Source: Sideroxydans lithotrophicus | Lineage (GTDB): Bacteria; Pseudomonadota; Gammaproteobacteria; Burkholderiales; Sulfuriferulaceae | DNA length: 7,033 bases | Assembly (NCBI GenBank): GCA_022736605.1 | Contig: DZDB01000050.1 | Span: 1-7,033 of the forward strand | Reading direction: 5' to 3' | Part shown: one piece after another, positions 1-6,079 of the stretch | Position numbering within the stretch: position 1 is the stretch's first letter | Layout of the letters: every line of letters starts with the position of its first letter | Translations under genes and position numbers: made by a program | Notes under the pieces: generated by a model | Seen by the model: the letters and a program-made list of their open reading frames with translations, nothing else | Told to the model about the DNA's origin: nothing | The model's database searches: none

Positions 1-703
1 GACGGTGGTGCTGGGTGCGGGCTGGCCAGGAATTTTGCTGCACGAAGCCATCGGCCACGGTCTGGAAGGCGACTTCAACCGCAAGGGCAGTTCGGCGTTC
101 AGCGGTCGCATCGGTGAGCGCGTCGCGGCGACGGGCGTGACGGCGGTGGACGACGGCACGCTGCACCAGCGCCGTGGCTCGCTCAATGTGGACGATGAAG
201 GCAATCCCACGCAATGCACCACGCTGATCGAAAACGGCATCCTCAAAGGTTATCTGCAAGACACGCTGAATGCCCGTCTGATGGGCATGCCGATTACCGG
301 CAACGCGCGACGCGAGTCGTTTGCGCATATCACCATGCCGCGCATGACCAATACCTACATGCTCAACGGCGATAAAGACCCGGCGGAAATCATCGCCTCG
401 GTGAAACACGGCTTGTATGCGGTCAATTTTGGCGGCGGCCAGGTCGACATCACCAGCGGCAAATTCGTGTTTTCGGCGGCCGAAGCCTACATGATCGAAG
501 ACGGCAAGATTACCTATCCGGTCAAAGGCGCCACGCTGATCGGCAACGGCCCGGACGTGCTGACGCGGGTGTCGATGATCGGCAACGACATGGCGCTTGA
601 CCCCGGTGTGGGTACCTGTGGCAAAGAAGGTCAGAGCGTACCGGTCGGCGTCGGACAACCCACTTTGCGCATTGACGGTTTAACGGTGGGTGGCACTGCC
701 TGA
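1..703 (+). CDS. tldD: TldD metalloprotease, C-terminal part (5' end outside window)
   Basis: TldD is the zinc-protease subunit of the cytoplasmic TldD/TldE complex, which in E. coli degrades unfolded peptides, matures microcin B17 and breaks down the CcdA antitoxin. The window enters mid-gene (codons read from base 2), leaving 233 codons, about half of the roughly 480 residues usual for the family. The zinc motif HExxxH is visible as HEAIGH at 41-58, followed by GLEGDFNRKG. The third metal ligand known in E. coli TldD is a Cys near the C-terminus; here it is the Cys at 617-619 in GTCGKEGQ. Other family blocks are IENGILKGYLQD, MPRMTNTYML, NFGGGQVDITSGKFVFS and the terminal LTVGGTA. The reading frame is intact to the TGA at 701-703. 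The match to my memory of the E. coli protein is close along the whole fragment. The apparent GTG at base 5 is an internal Val codon, not a start. Confidence 0.97.
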   Translation, partial: TVVLGAGWPGILLHEAIGHGLEGDFNRKGSSAFSGRIGERVAATGVTAVDDGTLHQRRGSLNVDDEGNPTQCTTLIENGILKGYLQDTLNARLMGMPITGNARRESFAHITMPRMTNTYMLNGDKDPAEIIASVKHGLYAVNFGGGQVDITSGKFVFSAAEAYMIEDGKITYPVKGATLIGNGPDVLTRVSMIGNDMALDPGVGTCGKEGQSVPVGVGQPTLRIDGLTVGGTA

Positions 704-715
704 GGGCGTGCCACC
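689..715 (+). terminator. Hairpin over the tldD stop codon, possible weak terminator
   Basis: GGTGGCAC (689-696) pairs perfectly with GTGCCACC (708-715). After a bulged T at 697, GCC (698-700) pairs with GGC (705-707) around a TGAG tetraloop (701-704). This makes an 11-bp GC-rich stem with the TGA stop codon in the loop. It is not followed by a T-run (GGATTTGCG), so it is not a textbook Rho-independent terminator. It could also protect the 3' end of the mRNA. The pairing is seen directly; the function is inferred. Confidence 0.4.
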
Positions 716-723
716 GGATTTGC

Positions 724-738
724 GCACACAATGTGTGC
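724..738. promoter_or_regulatory. 15-bp palindrome, candidate operator
   Basis: GCACACA (724-730), a central A, and TGTGTGC (732-738) form a perfect inverted repeat with 7-base arms. The single-base centre favours a dimeric DNA-binding protein site over an RNA hairpin, although a 5-bp stem with a 5-base loop is possible. No T-run follows. It lies 142 bases before the GTG of the DUF2934 gene and well upstream of the candidate -10. The cognate regulator is unknown. Confidence 0.3.
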
Positions 739-812
739 ATTGGATTGAATCGAGGTTGTCGTACAGCCGATTTGATGGTGATTCTGACCGGGTATGTAAA
801 TTGCTGATATTT

Positions 813-838
813 TTGGCAAATTCACGCAGGTGTAAAAT
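813..838 (+). promoter_or_regulatory. Candidate promoter of the DUF2934 gene
   Basis: TAAAAT at 833-838 matches the sigma-70 -10 consensus in 5 of 6 bases, and TTGGCA at 813-818 matches the -35 in 5 of 6. The 14-base spacer between them is shorter than the usual 16-18, so the pair is doubtful even though each box is good. Initiation would fall near 845, giving a leader of about 35 bases before the GTG at 880. A second T/A-rich box, TTACATT, lies at 846-852. The rest of the 704-879 spacer shows only the hairpin and palindrome listed separately. Confidence 0.3.
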
Positions 839-879
839 TCGGGCGTTACATTGAGTGCATGACTAACAGGAGAGAAATT

Positions 880-1236
880 GTGGCCGAATCCAAAGCAAAA
901 CCCAAGACAGCTGCCAAAACCGTTACCGCCGCTGCCAAACCCAAAGCGGCAGCCAAGCCTAAAGTAGCCAAGCCTGCAGTTGCGGAAAGCGCAGTCAAGG
1001 CGAAGCCCAAAGCGGCCACCAAGGCTGCGCCGAAGTCGGCCGCCAAACCTGCTGCACCAGCCAAAAAAGCCCCTGCCAAAACCAAACCCGGTGTGGTTGA
1101 CGCTGAGGCGCATTACCGCATGGTGGCCGAAGCCGCGTATTACATCGCCGAAAAACGCGGCTTTGCGCCAGGCAACCATTCGGCCGACTGGGCGCAGGCC
1201 GAAGCACAGATTGCTGCGTTGCACGCCAAAAAATAA
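880..1236 (+). CDS. Lys/Ala/Pro-rich tailed DUF2934 domain protein
   Basis: A small basic protein of 118 residues with two parts. Residues 1-70 are a low-complexity tail of about 26 Ala, 19 Lys and 10 Pro with only two acidic residues, built of loose KPKAA/AAKPK units. It resembles the disordered DNA-binding tails of histone H1-like bacterial proteins (AlgP, PhaF type). Residues 76-113 match the DUF2934 pattern, with the blocks AYYIAEKRGF, PGNHSADW and AQAEAQI; the function of that domain is unknown. I chose the GTG at 880 because AGGAGA (868-873) sits 6 bases before it. The in-frame ATG at 859 would add 7 residues, lacks its own ribosome site and would place AGGAGA inside the gene. The protein is probably cytoplasmic, as no signal peptide or membrane segment is seen. 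Nucleic-acid binding is inferred from charge only. It stands alone, with a possible promoter before it and a hairpin after it. Confidence 0.85.
   Translation: MAESKAKPKTAAKTVTAAAKPKAAAKPKVAKPAVAESAVKAKPKAATKAAPKSAAKPAAPAKKAPAKTKPGVVDAEAHYRMVAEAAYYIAEKRGFAPGNHSADWAQAEAQIAALHAKK
889..1089 (+). repeat. Low-complexity region coding the Lys/Ala/Pro tail
   Basis: The DNA is a degenerate series of AAA/AAG (Lys), GCN (Ala) and CCN (Pro) codons. The 11-mer CCCAAAGCGGC occurs exactly at 940-950 and again at 1006-1016, 66 bases (22 codons) apart, and GCCAAACC/GCCAAGCC variants recur between. Such tracts tend to expand and contract by slippage, so tail length is likely to vary between strains. Confidence 0.6.
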
Positions 1237-1256
1237 GCACGTTTAGCCGCTGCAAT

Positions 1257-1286
1257 AAGCCCGGCAAAAACCCGGCTGGGCTTTGC
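1257..1286 (+). terminator. Terminator-like hairpin after the DUF2934 gene
   Basis: AAGCCCGGC (1257-1265) pairs with GCTGGGCTT (1275-1283) over 9 bp including one G-U pair, with a 9-base loop. It starts 20 bases after the stop codon at 1234-1236. The T-run is short (only TTT before GCG), so efficiency is uncertain. It would separate the DUF2934 gene from the synthase gene downstream. Confidence 0.5.
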
Positions 1287-1318
1287 GTTACAATTGCGTT
1301 TTCGTCCAGACAACGCAA
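1283..1318 (+). promoter_or_regulatory. Repeated TTGCGTT motif and candidate -10 before the DAHP synthase gene
   Basis: TTGCGTT occurs at 1283-1289 and 1294-1300, 11 bases apart and so on the same face of the helix. Its inverse AACGCAA is at 1312-1318. TACAAT at 1289-1294 is a 5-of-6 match to a -10 box between the direct repeats; no convincing -35 is present. If transcription starts near 1301, the leader is about 27 bases. From an earlier start, TTGCGTT (1294-1300) and AACGCAA (1312-1318) could fold into a 7-bp hairpin just before the ATG. The layout suits an operator or a leader structure, but no known binding-site consensus is recognised. Confidence 0.3.
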
Positions 1319-1327
1319 GCGACCAGC

Positions 1328-2449
1328 ATGATCCTCATTCTTACGCCCAATACCCCGTCCGATAGTCCCATCTACCAGCAGTTGATGGGCTATCTGGACA
1401 AACTGCCCAACATTCAATACCGCGTGCATCAGGAACAGGGCGCCGAGCAGCTGCTCACCGAGGTGTATCTGATCGGCAGCACCGCTGCACTGTCGCTCGA
1501 TTACATGACCAGCCTGCCGGGCGTGGAGCGCGCCGTGCGTGTGTCAGAAGAATACCGGGTGCTCGGGCGGCACCACGCCAGCGATCCGCGTCCCAGCCAT
1601 TTCGATTACAACGGCGTGCGCTTCGGACAGGACAATCTCAACATATTTGCCGGGCTGTGCGCGGTGGACAATCCCGAACACGTCGAACAGATGCTCAAGG
1701 CCTTACGCGACAACGGTCAGGTGTGTACCCGCATGGGCGCGTACAAGCCGCGTACCAACCCGTATGCATTCCAGGGGCACGGTAAAAATTGCCTGCCGTA
1801 CGTGTTCGAGCTGGCCGGCAAGTACGGCATCAAGGTCATCGCCATGGAAATCACCCATGAATCGCACATGGATGAAATCTTCGAGGCGCTGCACCAGACC
1901 GGCGATGCCACCGGCGTCATGCTGCAAATCGGCACGCGCAATACACAAAACTTCGAATTGCTGAAAATTGTTGGTCGCCAGCAGCGCTTTCCGGTGCTGC
2001 TCAAGCGTGGCTTCGGTATCACCCTGGATGAATCACTTAACGCGGCGGAATACCTTGCCAGCGAAGGCAATCGTAAAGTTGTGTTCGGTCTGCGTGGCAT
2101 GAAAACCAACATGGGCGACCCGCATCGCAACATGGTCGATTTCGCCCATGTGCCAGTGGTCAAGCGCCTCACGCGCATGCCGGTGTGTATCGATCCGTCG
2201 CACTCGGTGGGGACGCGCGCTGCCGGTGCCGATGGCATTACCGACATCAGCCAGGTGGTGGCGCAGGGCGTGATTGCCGGTGCCAATATGATACTGGTCG
2301 ATTTCCACCCCGACCCGGCCACCGCGCTGGTCGACGGGCCGCAGGCGCTGACGTTGCCGGAATTGCCGTATTTCCTGGAAGACGTGGCAATCGCGCGCGA
2401 AGCGTATGAAAAACGCGTCGCGCTGCGGCAGAAATACGCCGACGCTTGA
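1328..2449 (+). CDS. Divergent type I-beta 3-deoxy-7-phosphoheptulonate (DAHP) synthase
   Basis: Predicted to condense phosphoenolpyruvate with erythrose 4-phosphate, the first step of the shikimate pathway, in the cytoplasm. It has 373 residues against 338 in the Thermotoga maritima enzyme. Residues 1-80 look like the ferredoxin-like regulatory domain of that family; a TIM-barrel catalytic domain follows. Core blocks are GAYKPRTNPYAFQGHG (137-152), QIGTRNTQNF (200-209), VLLKRGF (223-229) and DPSHS (289-293). Metal ligands by alignment are Cys111, His292, Asp325 and Asp336. The third is Glu in the Thermotoga enzyme (VEVHPEP there, VDFHPDP here), and the spacing from His292 to it is 7 residues longer. 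The usual GPCSVE reads GLCAVD, and the ERG motif reads LRG (255-257). These changes could mean an altered or sister activity. ATG 1328 was chosen because the N-terminus MILILTP aligns with the family start; the Shine-Dalgarno is weak. I recall tldD often lying near a DAHP synthase gene in betaproteobacteria, unverified here. Confidence 0.85.
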   Translation: MILILTPNTPSDSPIYQQLMGYLDKLPNIQYRVHQEQGAEQLLTEVYLIGSTAALSLDYMTSLPGVERAVRVSEEYRVLGRHHASDPRPSHFDYNGVRFGQDNLNIFAGLCAVDNPEHVEQMLKALRDNGQVCTRMGAYKPRTNPYAFQGHGKNCLPYVFELAGKYGIKVIAMEITHESHMDEIFEALHQTGDATGVMLQIGTRNTQNFELLKIVGRQQRFPVLLKRGFGITLDESLNAAEYLASEGNRKVVFGLRGMKTNMGDPHRNMVDFAHVPVVKRLTRMPVCIDPSHSVGTRAAGADGITDISQVVAQGVIAGANMILVDFHPDPATALVDGPQALTLPELPYFLEDVAIAREAYEKRVALRQKYADA

Positions 2450-2453
2450 TTCA

Positions 2454-4031
2454 ATGCGTGCTACTGCGCATCCGTTCACAGCGCCGCGCGCGGATGAGAG
2501 CCTGTACAGCCGGTTTCTGGATGTGCTGCAGCAGTTCGGACGTGAACGCGTGGCGCTGGGCGATACCCGCCAAGCGGCTTACAGCTACGGTGAGCTGCTT
2601 AAAATCAGCCTCGCACTGGGGCGGCTGACGAGCAAAATCAGCGCGCCACGCGAGCACGTTGGCGTGCTCATGCCGAACCTCGCCTCTACGCTGTGTCTGA
2701 TCTTGGGCATGAACGCCTTTGGCCGGATTCCGGCGCTGCTCAATTACACGGCGGGCACGCAGGCGTTGCAGAACGCCTGCGTCGCCGCGCAAGTGCGCAC
2801 CCTGATTACCTCGCGCGTGTTTCTGCAAAAAGCCGAACTGGAAGCCGTCGTCGACGCGCTCAAGGACGTCAAGCTGGTTTATCTGGAAGACCTGCGCGCC
2901 CAGTTTGGCTGGCGCGATAAACTCTGGCTGATGGCGTACGCGCTGCGTTTTCCGGCACTGGCTACGCAGCCCCTCAAGGCCGACGATGCCGCCGTGGTGC
3001 TGTTTACCTCTGGCTCGGAGGGCAAGCCCAAGGGTGTGGTGCTGTCGAACCGGGCGTTGCTGGCCAACGTCGATCAAGTGCGTGCGGCGATTGATTTTTC
3101 GGCGGATGAGCGTTTTTTCAGTGCGCTGCCGATGTTTCATTCTTTCGGTCTGACGGCTGGCGTTTTGCTGCCGCTGTTTAGCGGCACATCGAGTTTTTTA
3201 TATACCACGCCGCTGCATTACAAACAGATACCCACCCTGATTCGCGAGCACCGATCCAGCGTGCTGTTCGGTACCAGCACGTTTTTTGCAAACTACGCGA
3301 AATACGCGACGCCAGAGGATTTTCGCAGCCTGCGCATCGTCGTTGCTGGGGCCGAAAAACTCGCCGAATCGGTGCGCGAAACCTGGCGCACCAAGTTTGG
3401 CATCGAGCTGCTAGAAGGCTACGGTACAACCGAGACTGCGCCGGTGCTGGCGGTTAATCCGCTGGACGATATTCATCCCGGCACGGTGGGGCATCTGTTG
3501 CCCGGTGTGGAAGCGCGCGTGATCCCGCTGCCGGGCTTCCGGCGTGGTGGCGTGCTGCACGTGCGCGGTCCCAATCTGATGCTCGGCTATTACCGCGTCG
3601 AGCAGCCGGGCGTGCTCGAAACACCCGCGTCCGAGCTGGGAAGCGGCTGGTACAACACCGGCGATGTGGTGGAAATTGACCACGCCGGATTTGTGCATAT
3701 CATTGGCCGGGTCAAGCGTTTTGCCAAAGTCGCGGGTGAAATGATTTCGCTGGAAACGGTTGAGGCGATTGCGCATCGCGCCGCGCCCGATGCGCAACAC
3801 GGCGCTGCGACCACGCAGGACGAGCAGCGTGGCGAAGCGATCGTGCTGTTTACCACGGCTAGCGATTTATCCCGTGAACGCCTGCTCGACGCGGCGCGCG
3901 GCCTGGGGCTGCCGGAGATTGCCGTGCCGCGTCGACTGGAATACATTGAAGCTTTGCCGGTGCTGGGCACCGGCAAGATTGACTACGTGAGTTTACAGGC
4001 GCTGGCCAGCGCCGCAGCGTCGGCAAAATAA
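2454..4031 (+). CDS. Stand-alone acyl-ACP/acyl-CoA synthetase, Aas C-terminal type (AMP-forming)
   Basis: An adenylate-forming enzyme of 525 residues that probably activates a fatty acid with ATP and passes it to acyl carrier protein or CoA. Motifs in order are the ATP loop TSGSEGKPKG (185-194), FHSFGLT (228-234), FGTSTFFANYAKYA (272-285), VAGAEKL (297-303), YGTTE (323-327), WYNTGD (399-404), GRVKRFAKVAGEMISLE (418-434) and the C-terminal catalytic-lysine motif GTGK (Lys508). Similarity to the ligase half of E. coli Aas (2-acyl-glycerophosphoethanolamine acyltransferase/acyl-ACP synthetase) is strong throughout. The PlsC-like acyltransferase half of Aas is absent, so free fatty-acid recycling to ACP, or supply of a dedicated carrier, is more likely than lysophospholipid repair by this protein alone. 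ATG 2454 lies 4 bases after the synthase stop; no Shine-Dalgarno is evident, suggesting translational coupling. An upstream in-frame ATG at 2406 would overlap the synthase by 44 bases and add residues unlike the family. Substrate chain length cannot be read. Confidence 0.88.
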   Translation: MRATAHPFTAPRADESLYSRFLDVLQQFGRERVALGDTRQAAYSYGELLKISLALGRLTSKISAPREHVGVLMPNLASTLCLILGMNAFGRIPALLNYTAGTQALQNACVAAQVRTLITSRVFLQKAELEAVVDALKDVKLVYLEDLRAQFGWRDKLWLMAYALRFPALATQPLKADDAAVVLFTSGSEGKPKGVVLSNRALLANVDQVRAAIDFSADERFFSALPMFHSFGLTAGVLLPLFSGTSSFLYTTPLHYKQIPTLIREHRSSVLFGTSTFFANYAKYATPEDFRSLRIVVAGAEKLAESVRETWRTKFGIELLEGYGTTETAPVLAVNPLDDIHPGTVGHLLPGVEARVIPLPGFRRGGVLHVRGPNLMLGYYRVEQPGVLETPASELGSGWYNTGDVVEIDHAGFVHIIGRVKRFAKVAGEMISLETVEAIAHRAAPDAQHGAATTQDEQRGEAIVLFTTASDLSRERLLDAARGLGLPEIAVPRRLEYIEALPVLGTGKIDYVSLQALASAAASAK

Positions 4032-4076
4032 TCAAAAAATACCGGCGTTGCTGTTGTGACGGATAGCGGGAGTGAG
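4032..4076 (+). promoter_or_regulatory. Short spacer with the receptor's ribosome binding site
   Basis: The 45 bases between the ligase stop and the receptor ATG hold an A-rich run (4033-4040) and GGGAG at 4068-4072, 4 bases from the ATG. No terminator hairpin and no convincing -35/-10 pair are seen. Read-through from the synthase-ligase pair into the receptor-regulator-kinase genes is therefore plausible. Confidence 0.4.
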
Positions 4077-6077
4077 ATGCGGCCGATTTTTTTGAGCGGT
4101 GTGGTGGGGATGACGCTGGCGCTTGGTGCCAGTGAGTCGCTATGCGCAGAAATCAGTCCTTCCGTTTCTGAAGCCGATTATCTGAATGACCTGCCTGTGG
4201 TGTTGTCCGCCTCGCGCCTGTCGCAGCCGCAGCAGGAAGCGCCCGCTGCCGTGACGGTGATCGACCAGGAAATGATCCGCGCTTCGGGGTTTCGTGAAAT
4301 TCCCGATTTGTTCCGGCTGGTGCCGGGGTTCAGCGTCTCCAACTATACGGGCAGCATACCGGTGGTGACCTACCACGGCATGAGCGATGCGTATTCGCGC
4401 CGCATGCAGGTGCTGGTCGATGGCCGTTCGATTTACAACGTCGGTTTCGGTCAGGTGAACTGGCGTGATCTGCCGCTCGCCATTGAGGACATCGATCACA
4501 TCGAAATCGTGCGTGGCCCGAACGCGGCGACCTACGGGCCGAATGCGTTTCTGGCAGTCATCAACATCGTTTCCAGGCATGCGGCGGAAACGCATGGCAA
4601 TACTGCATCAATCAGCACTGGTCAGGACAGTATCCGTGACGGCATGCTGCGCCACGGTGGTCAGATCGGCGCGCTGGATTACCGTGTCACCGTGGCGCAA
4701 AAGCAGGATGAGCGGTACAAGGATTTTCCGAGTCTGGCGCGCGATCGGCTGGTGAATCTGCGTGGCGATTATCAGTTGAACGACACCGATGCCTTGAGTG
4801 CGCAACTGGGCTATAGCGAAGGTAAATGGCGCAAAGGTGATCCGGGCGATTTTACCTATCCAACGCATGACCAGACGTCAACCAGCGATTTTGTGCTGCT
4901 TCATTTTCGTCGCGCGCAGGGCGCCCAGCGTGAGTGGTCGTTGCAATTCAACCATTCGCATAACAAACTGCGCGAAGAATGGATAGTACCGCTGGGTGTG
5001 TCTGGCACGCCAGTTCCGCCACCTTTGCCAGCGCCCTTGCCTGCCACGCTGATTTATCCGGTCAACCTCAATTACGAAGCCTGGCGCGACAGCCTCGAAT
5101 ACCAGATGATTGCCAACCCGCGTGACGACCTGCGGCTGGTATGGGGCGCTGAAATCCGGCGCGACCAGATCAAATCGGACAGCTATCTGGGCACGGGCAA
5201 AACACTGGGCGGTAATCTCTACCGGCTGTTTGCCAACGGTGAATGGCGCGTCACGCCGCGCTGGATTGTGCAGTCTGGTGCCATGCTGGAAAAGCAGTAT
5301 TACAGCGGCACGACGTTGTCGCCCCGGCTGGCGGTGAATTATCTGATGACGCCCGGCCATGCGCTGCGTGCCAGTATCAGCCGGGGCTATCGCTCGCCCA
5401 CACCGGTCGAGCAAGGTGGGGATTTCAAGTTCGCCTACAGTGGTTTGCTGCTCAATCAGGTCAATCAGAATCAGGGCGGCTTGCAGCCCGAGCGCGTGCT
5501 GTCGCGCGAGATCGGCTATGTGGGCGATTTTCGCAAGCAGCGGCTGACGCTGGATGCGCGTCTGTTTTACGATCAATACAGCAATTTGATCGGTCAGATC
5601 ACGCAGTTTTTTCCACCCGGCACTGAGTTGCTTGATCCGGTCAACGGCTATACCACCACGCGTAATCTGCGCAGCGCCACCCTGCGTGGTGCCGAGTTCC
5701 AGCTGCGCTGGCGGCCAATTGAAGGTGCGCTGATCATCGTCAACCAGGCCTGGACCACAGTGCATTCAGACGACGCGGAGACACGTCATTCGGTGCCACA
5801 TCGTCAGACCAGTGTGTTGATCAGTCAGGCATTCAAAGGCGGTTATCAGGCCAGCGCGGGTTATTATCAAGAGGCCGCTATGACCTGGCTGGGTGAGGGT
5901 GATCCGGTCAAGCGCTACGAGCGCATCGACGCGCGGCTGGCCAGGCGCTGGCGTGCTGGCGTGCGCGCGGCGGAAATCGCGCTGGTGGGGCAGGCGCTCA
6001 ATGGCGCCTACAGCGAGTTTCGCCCGGAATACCGCTATGACCGGCGCGCATTTGTGACGCTGACACTGGAATTTTAA
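4077..6077 (+). CDS. TonB-dependent outer-membrane receptor
   Basis: A 666-residue outer-membrane receptor that would import a ligand using TonB-ExbBD energy. Residues 1-24 are a signal peptide (MRP, a hydrophobic run, cleavage probably after LCA). DLPVVLSASR (39-48) is a possible TonB-box-like segment. The plug domain spans about 54-168, with AAVTVIDQEMI, REIPDLFRLVPGF and the hallmark IEIVRGPNAATYGPNAFLAVINI-type end (142-164). The rest is the beta-barrel, ending in TLTLEF, whose terminal Phe is the usual outer-membrane insertion signal. RGYRSPTPVEQGG (about 435) is the conserved barrel block seen in vitamin, heme and siderophore receptors. ATG 4077 is preferred because GGGAG (4068-4072) precedes it and the signal peptide begins there. 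GTG 4056 in frame would add 7 residues and lacks a ribosome site. A proline-rich stretch (312-322) and an Asn/Gln repeat (460-466) are probably surface loops. The ligand is unknown. Confidence 0.93.
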   Translation: MRPIFLSGVVGMTLALGASESLCAEISPSVSEADYLNDLPVVLSASRLSQPQQEAPAAVTVIDQEMIRASGFREIPDLFRLVPGFSVSNYTGSIPVVTYHGMSDAYSRRMQVLVDGRSIYNVGFGQVNWRDLPLAIEDIDHIEIVRGPNAATYGPNAFLAVINIVSRHAAETHGNTASISTGQDSIRDGMLRHGGQIGALDYRVTVAQKQDERYKDFPSLARDRLVNLRGDYQLNDTDALSAQLGYSEGKWRKGDPGDFTYPTHDQTSTSDFVLLHFRRAQGAQREWSLQFNHSHNKLREEWIVPLGVSGTPVPPPLPAPLPATLIYPVNLNYEAWRDSLEYQMIANPRDDLRLVWGAEIRRDQIKSDSYLGTGKTLGGNLYRLFANGEWRVTPRWIVQSGAMLEKQYYSGTTLSPRLAVNYLMTPGHALRASISRGYRSPTPVEQGGDFKFAYSGLLLNQVNQNQGGLQPERVLSREIGYVGDFRKQRLTLDARLFYDQYSNLIGQITQFFPPGTELLDPVNGYTTTRNLRSATLRGAEFQLRWRPIEGALIIVNQAWTTVHSDDAETRHSVPHRQTSVLISQAFKGGYQASAGYYQEAAMTWLGEGDPVKRYERIDARLARRWRAGVRAAEIALVGQALNGAYSEFRPEYRYDRRAFVTLTLEF

Positions 6078-6079
6078 CG

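Noticed and set aside
859..879. ATG start for the DUF2934 gene
   Set aside because: AGGAGA at 868-873 is ideally placed for the GTG at 880, and no ribosome site precedes the ATG.
631..1224. 197-codon minus-strand open frame, Gly/Phe/Arg-rich
   Set aside because: It is the antisense reading of the Lys/Ala/Pro tail plus spacer; the biased composition follows from the repeat codons, and a better-supported plus-strand gene with a ribosome site occupies the same DNA.
2406..2453. Upstream ATG start for the ligase, overlapping the synthase by 44 bases
   Set aside because: The added 16 residues are an out-of-frame reading of the synthase C-terminus and do not resemble the family; ATG 2454 directly follows the synthase stop.
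1717..2454. 245-codon minus-strand open frame
   Set aside because: It lies antisense to the catalytic domain of the DAHP synthase, shows no recognisable motif and is expected from GC-rich codon bias.
4056..4076. GTG start for the receptor 21 bases upstream
   Set aside because: It has no ribosome site and would put polar residues ahead of the signal peptide; ATG 4077 has GGGAG before it and gives a normal signal peptide.
4077..4148. Lipoprotein signal in the receptor because of the Cys at residue 23
   Set aside because: The residues before the Cys (E-S-L) do not fit the lipobox, and the segment works as an ordinary signal peptide with cleavage after LCA.
4878..5765. 295-codon minus-strand open frame
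   Set aside because: It is antisense to the receptor barrel, His/Gln/Arg-rich without domain signs, and the plus-strand protein is clearly real.
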